DNA of 22,378 nucleotides from a virus. Below, piece by piece: positions 22,015 to 22,378 of this stretch. The translations under genes and the position numbers were made by a program. The number at the start of each line of letters is the position of its first letter. Position 1 is the first letter of the stretch. The stretch spans positions 1 through 22,378 of IMG/VR virus record IMGVR_UViG_3300020195_000173; one strand, written 5' to 3'. The notes under the pieces were generated by a model. The model had not been told where the DNA came from, did no database searches, and was given only the letters and a program-made list of their open reading frames with translations.

Positions 22015-22378
22015 ATGACTACCACACAACCCACGCAATTCGCCATGACGAACATGGCGACTACACAACGCGCCGCTCGCGCCGCGAATCTTAAGCTGAT
22101 CGCCAATGGATCGGTATCAATTGAGCGCAAATACTCAATCCCGGCTGAACTTTCGACGGGTCAGTGCATCATTGAGAGCGCGTGGCTGGCAAAGGCCCCG
22201 GCCAATAACTGCTTTGGGCTGAAATCGCCAAAGGGCGCGGCGATCTACCAGACGCTGGCAACGAAAGAATTGCTCACAAATGCGCAGATAGAAGCCGAAA
22301 GAAAGCGCGGGAAGAATATCATATCTGTTGGACTGCTGATCAACGGCAAACGGACTGTGGTGATCGAGGAACGCTTCC
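22015..22378 (+). CDS. Endolysin, glucosaminidase (FlgJ-like) domain, cut by the window end
   Basis: The first 121 codons resemble the mannosyl-glycoprotein endo-beta-N-acetylglucosaminidase (FlgJ/AtlA) family, which cuts peptidoglycan glycan strands. Visible landmarks are AARAANLKLIANGSVSIERKYSIPAELSTGQCIIESAWL, with the likely catalytic Glu in IIESAW, and NNCFGLKSPKGA, a hallmark of the family; EERF at the edge begins the conserved continuation. No signal peptide is seen, so release would need a holin, which is not identified in this window. The ATG lies three bases after the upstream stop. The gene continues beyond the right edge. Confidence 0.82.
   Translation, partial: MTTTQPTQFAMTNMATTQRAARAANLKLIANGSVSIERKYSIPAELSTGQCIIESAWLAKAPANNCFGLKSPKGAAIYQTLATKELLTNAQIEAERKRGKNIISVGLLINGKRTVVIEERF

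Overview
This window is the late structural region of a tailed double-stranded DNA phage or prophage of siphovirus type with HK97-like head genes. All supported genes lie on the + strand and are tightly packed, mostly joined by ATGA, GTGA, TAATG or TAGTG start/stop overlaps. Many starts have Shine-Dalgarno sites, which fits a proteobacterium-like or acidobacterium-like host. The host itself cannot be named from this sequence. No integrase, attachment site, repressor, tRNA or CRISPR array is visible, so prophage and lytic phage cannot be told apart.

Layout. Positions 1-66 are an AT-rich leader with a possible promoter. Next come a PAPS-reductase-like PP-loop protein and a small partner (121-1213), then a run of three tiny overlapping reading frames (1217-1462), two of which encode related Arg/Gly-rich peptides. 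The packaging and head module follows: small terminase, large terminase, portal, HK97-type prohead protease and major capsid protein (1467-6673). A terminator-like hairpin at 6690-6710 ends this block.

A six-gene cassette at 6718-10814 then interrupts the usual head gene order. It encodes four glycosyltransferase-like proteins, one FkbM/family-24-like methyltransferase and one small winged-helix-like protein. The first glycosyltransferase carries an extra N-terminal module that looks like a small phage head protein. The cassette is probably a virion or host-surface glycan modification island.

The head-tail connector and tail module resumes at 10815: a phiE125 gp8-like connector, a head-tail adaptor, a DUF3168-like tail completion protein, the major tail protein, tail assembly chaperones G and GT (made by a -1 frameshift at CCCTTTG, 13047-13053), a gp10-like protein, the tape measure, a tail hub, and a 1212-residue beta-helix tail fibre or tailspike. 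The fibre and the two small genes after it all begin with signal-peptide-like segments. The window ends inside a FlgJ-type glucosaminidase, the likely endolysin.

The most novel signals are: (1) a covarying RNA hairpin (A-A mismatch, CUGYC/GRYAG stem, GUGA loop) just ahead of, and partly pairing with, the ribosome binding sites of both the major capsid and major tail genes, with a third copy upstream of the tail gene; (2) the glycosyltransferase/methyltransferase cassette inside the head operon; (3) the paired micro-peptides before the terminase; and (4) signal peptides on a tail fibre and its neighbours.
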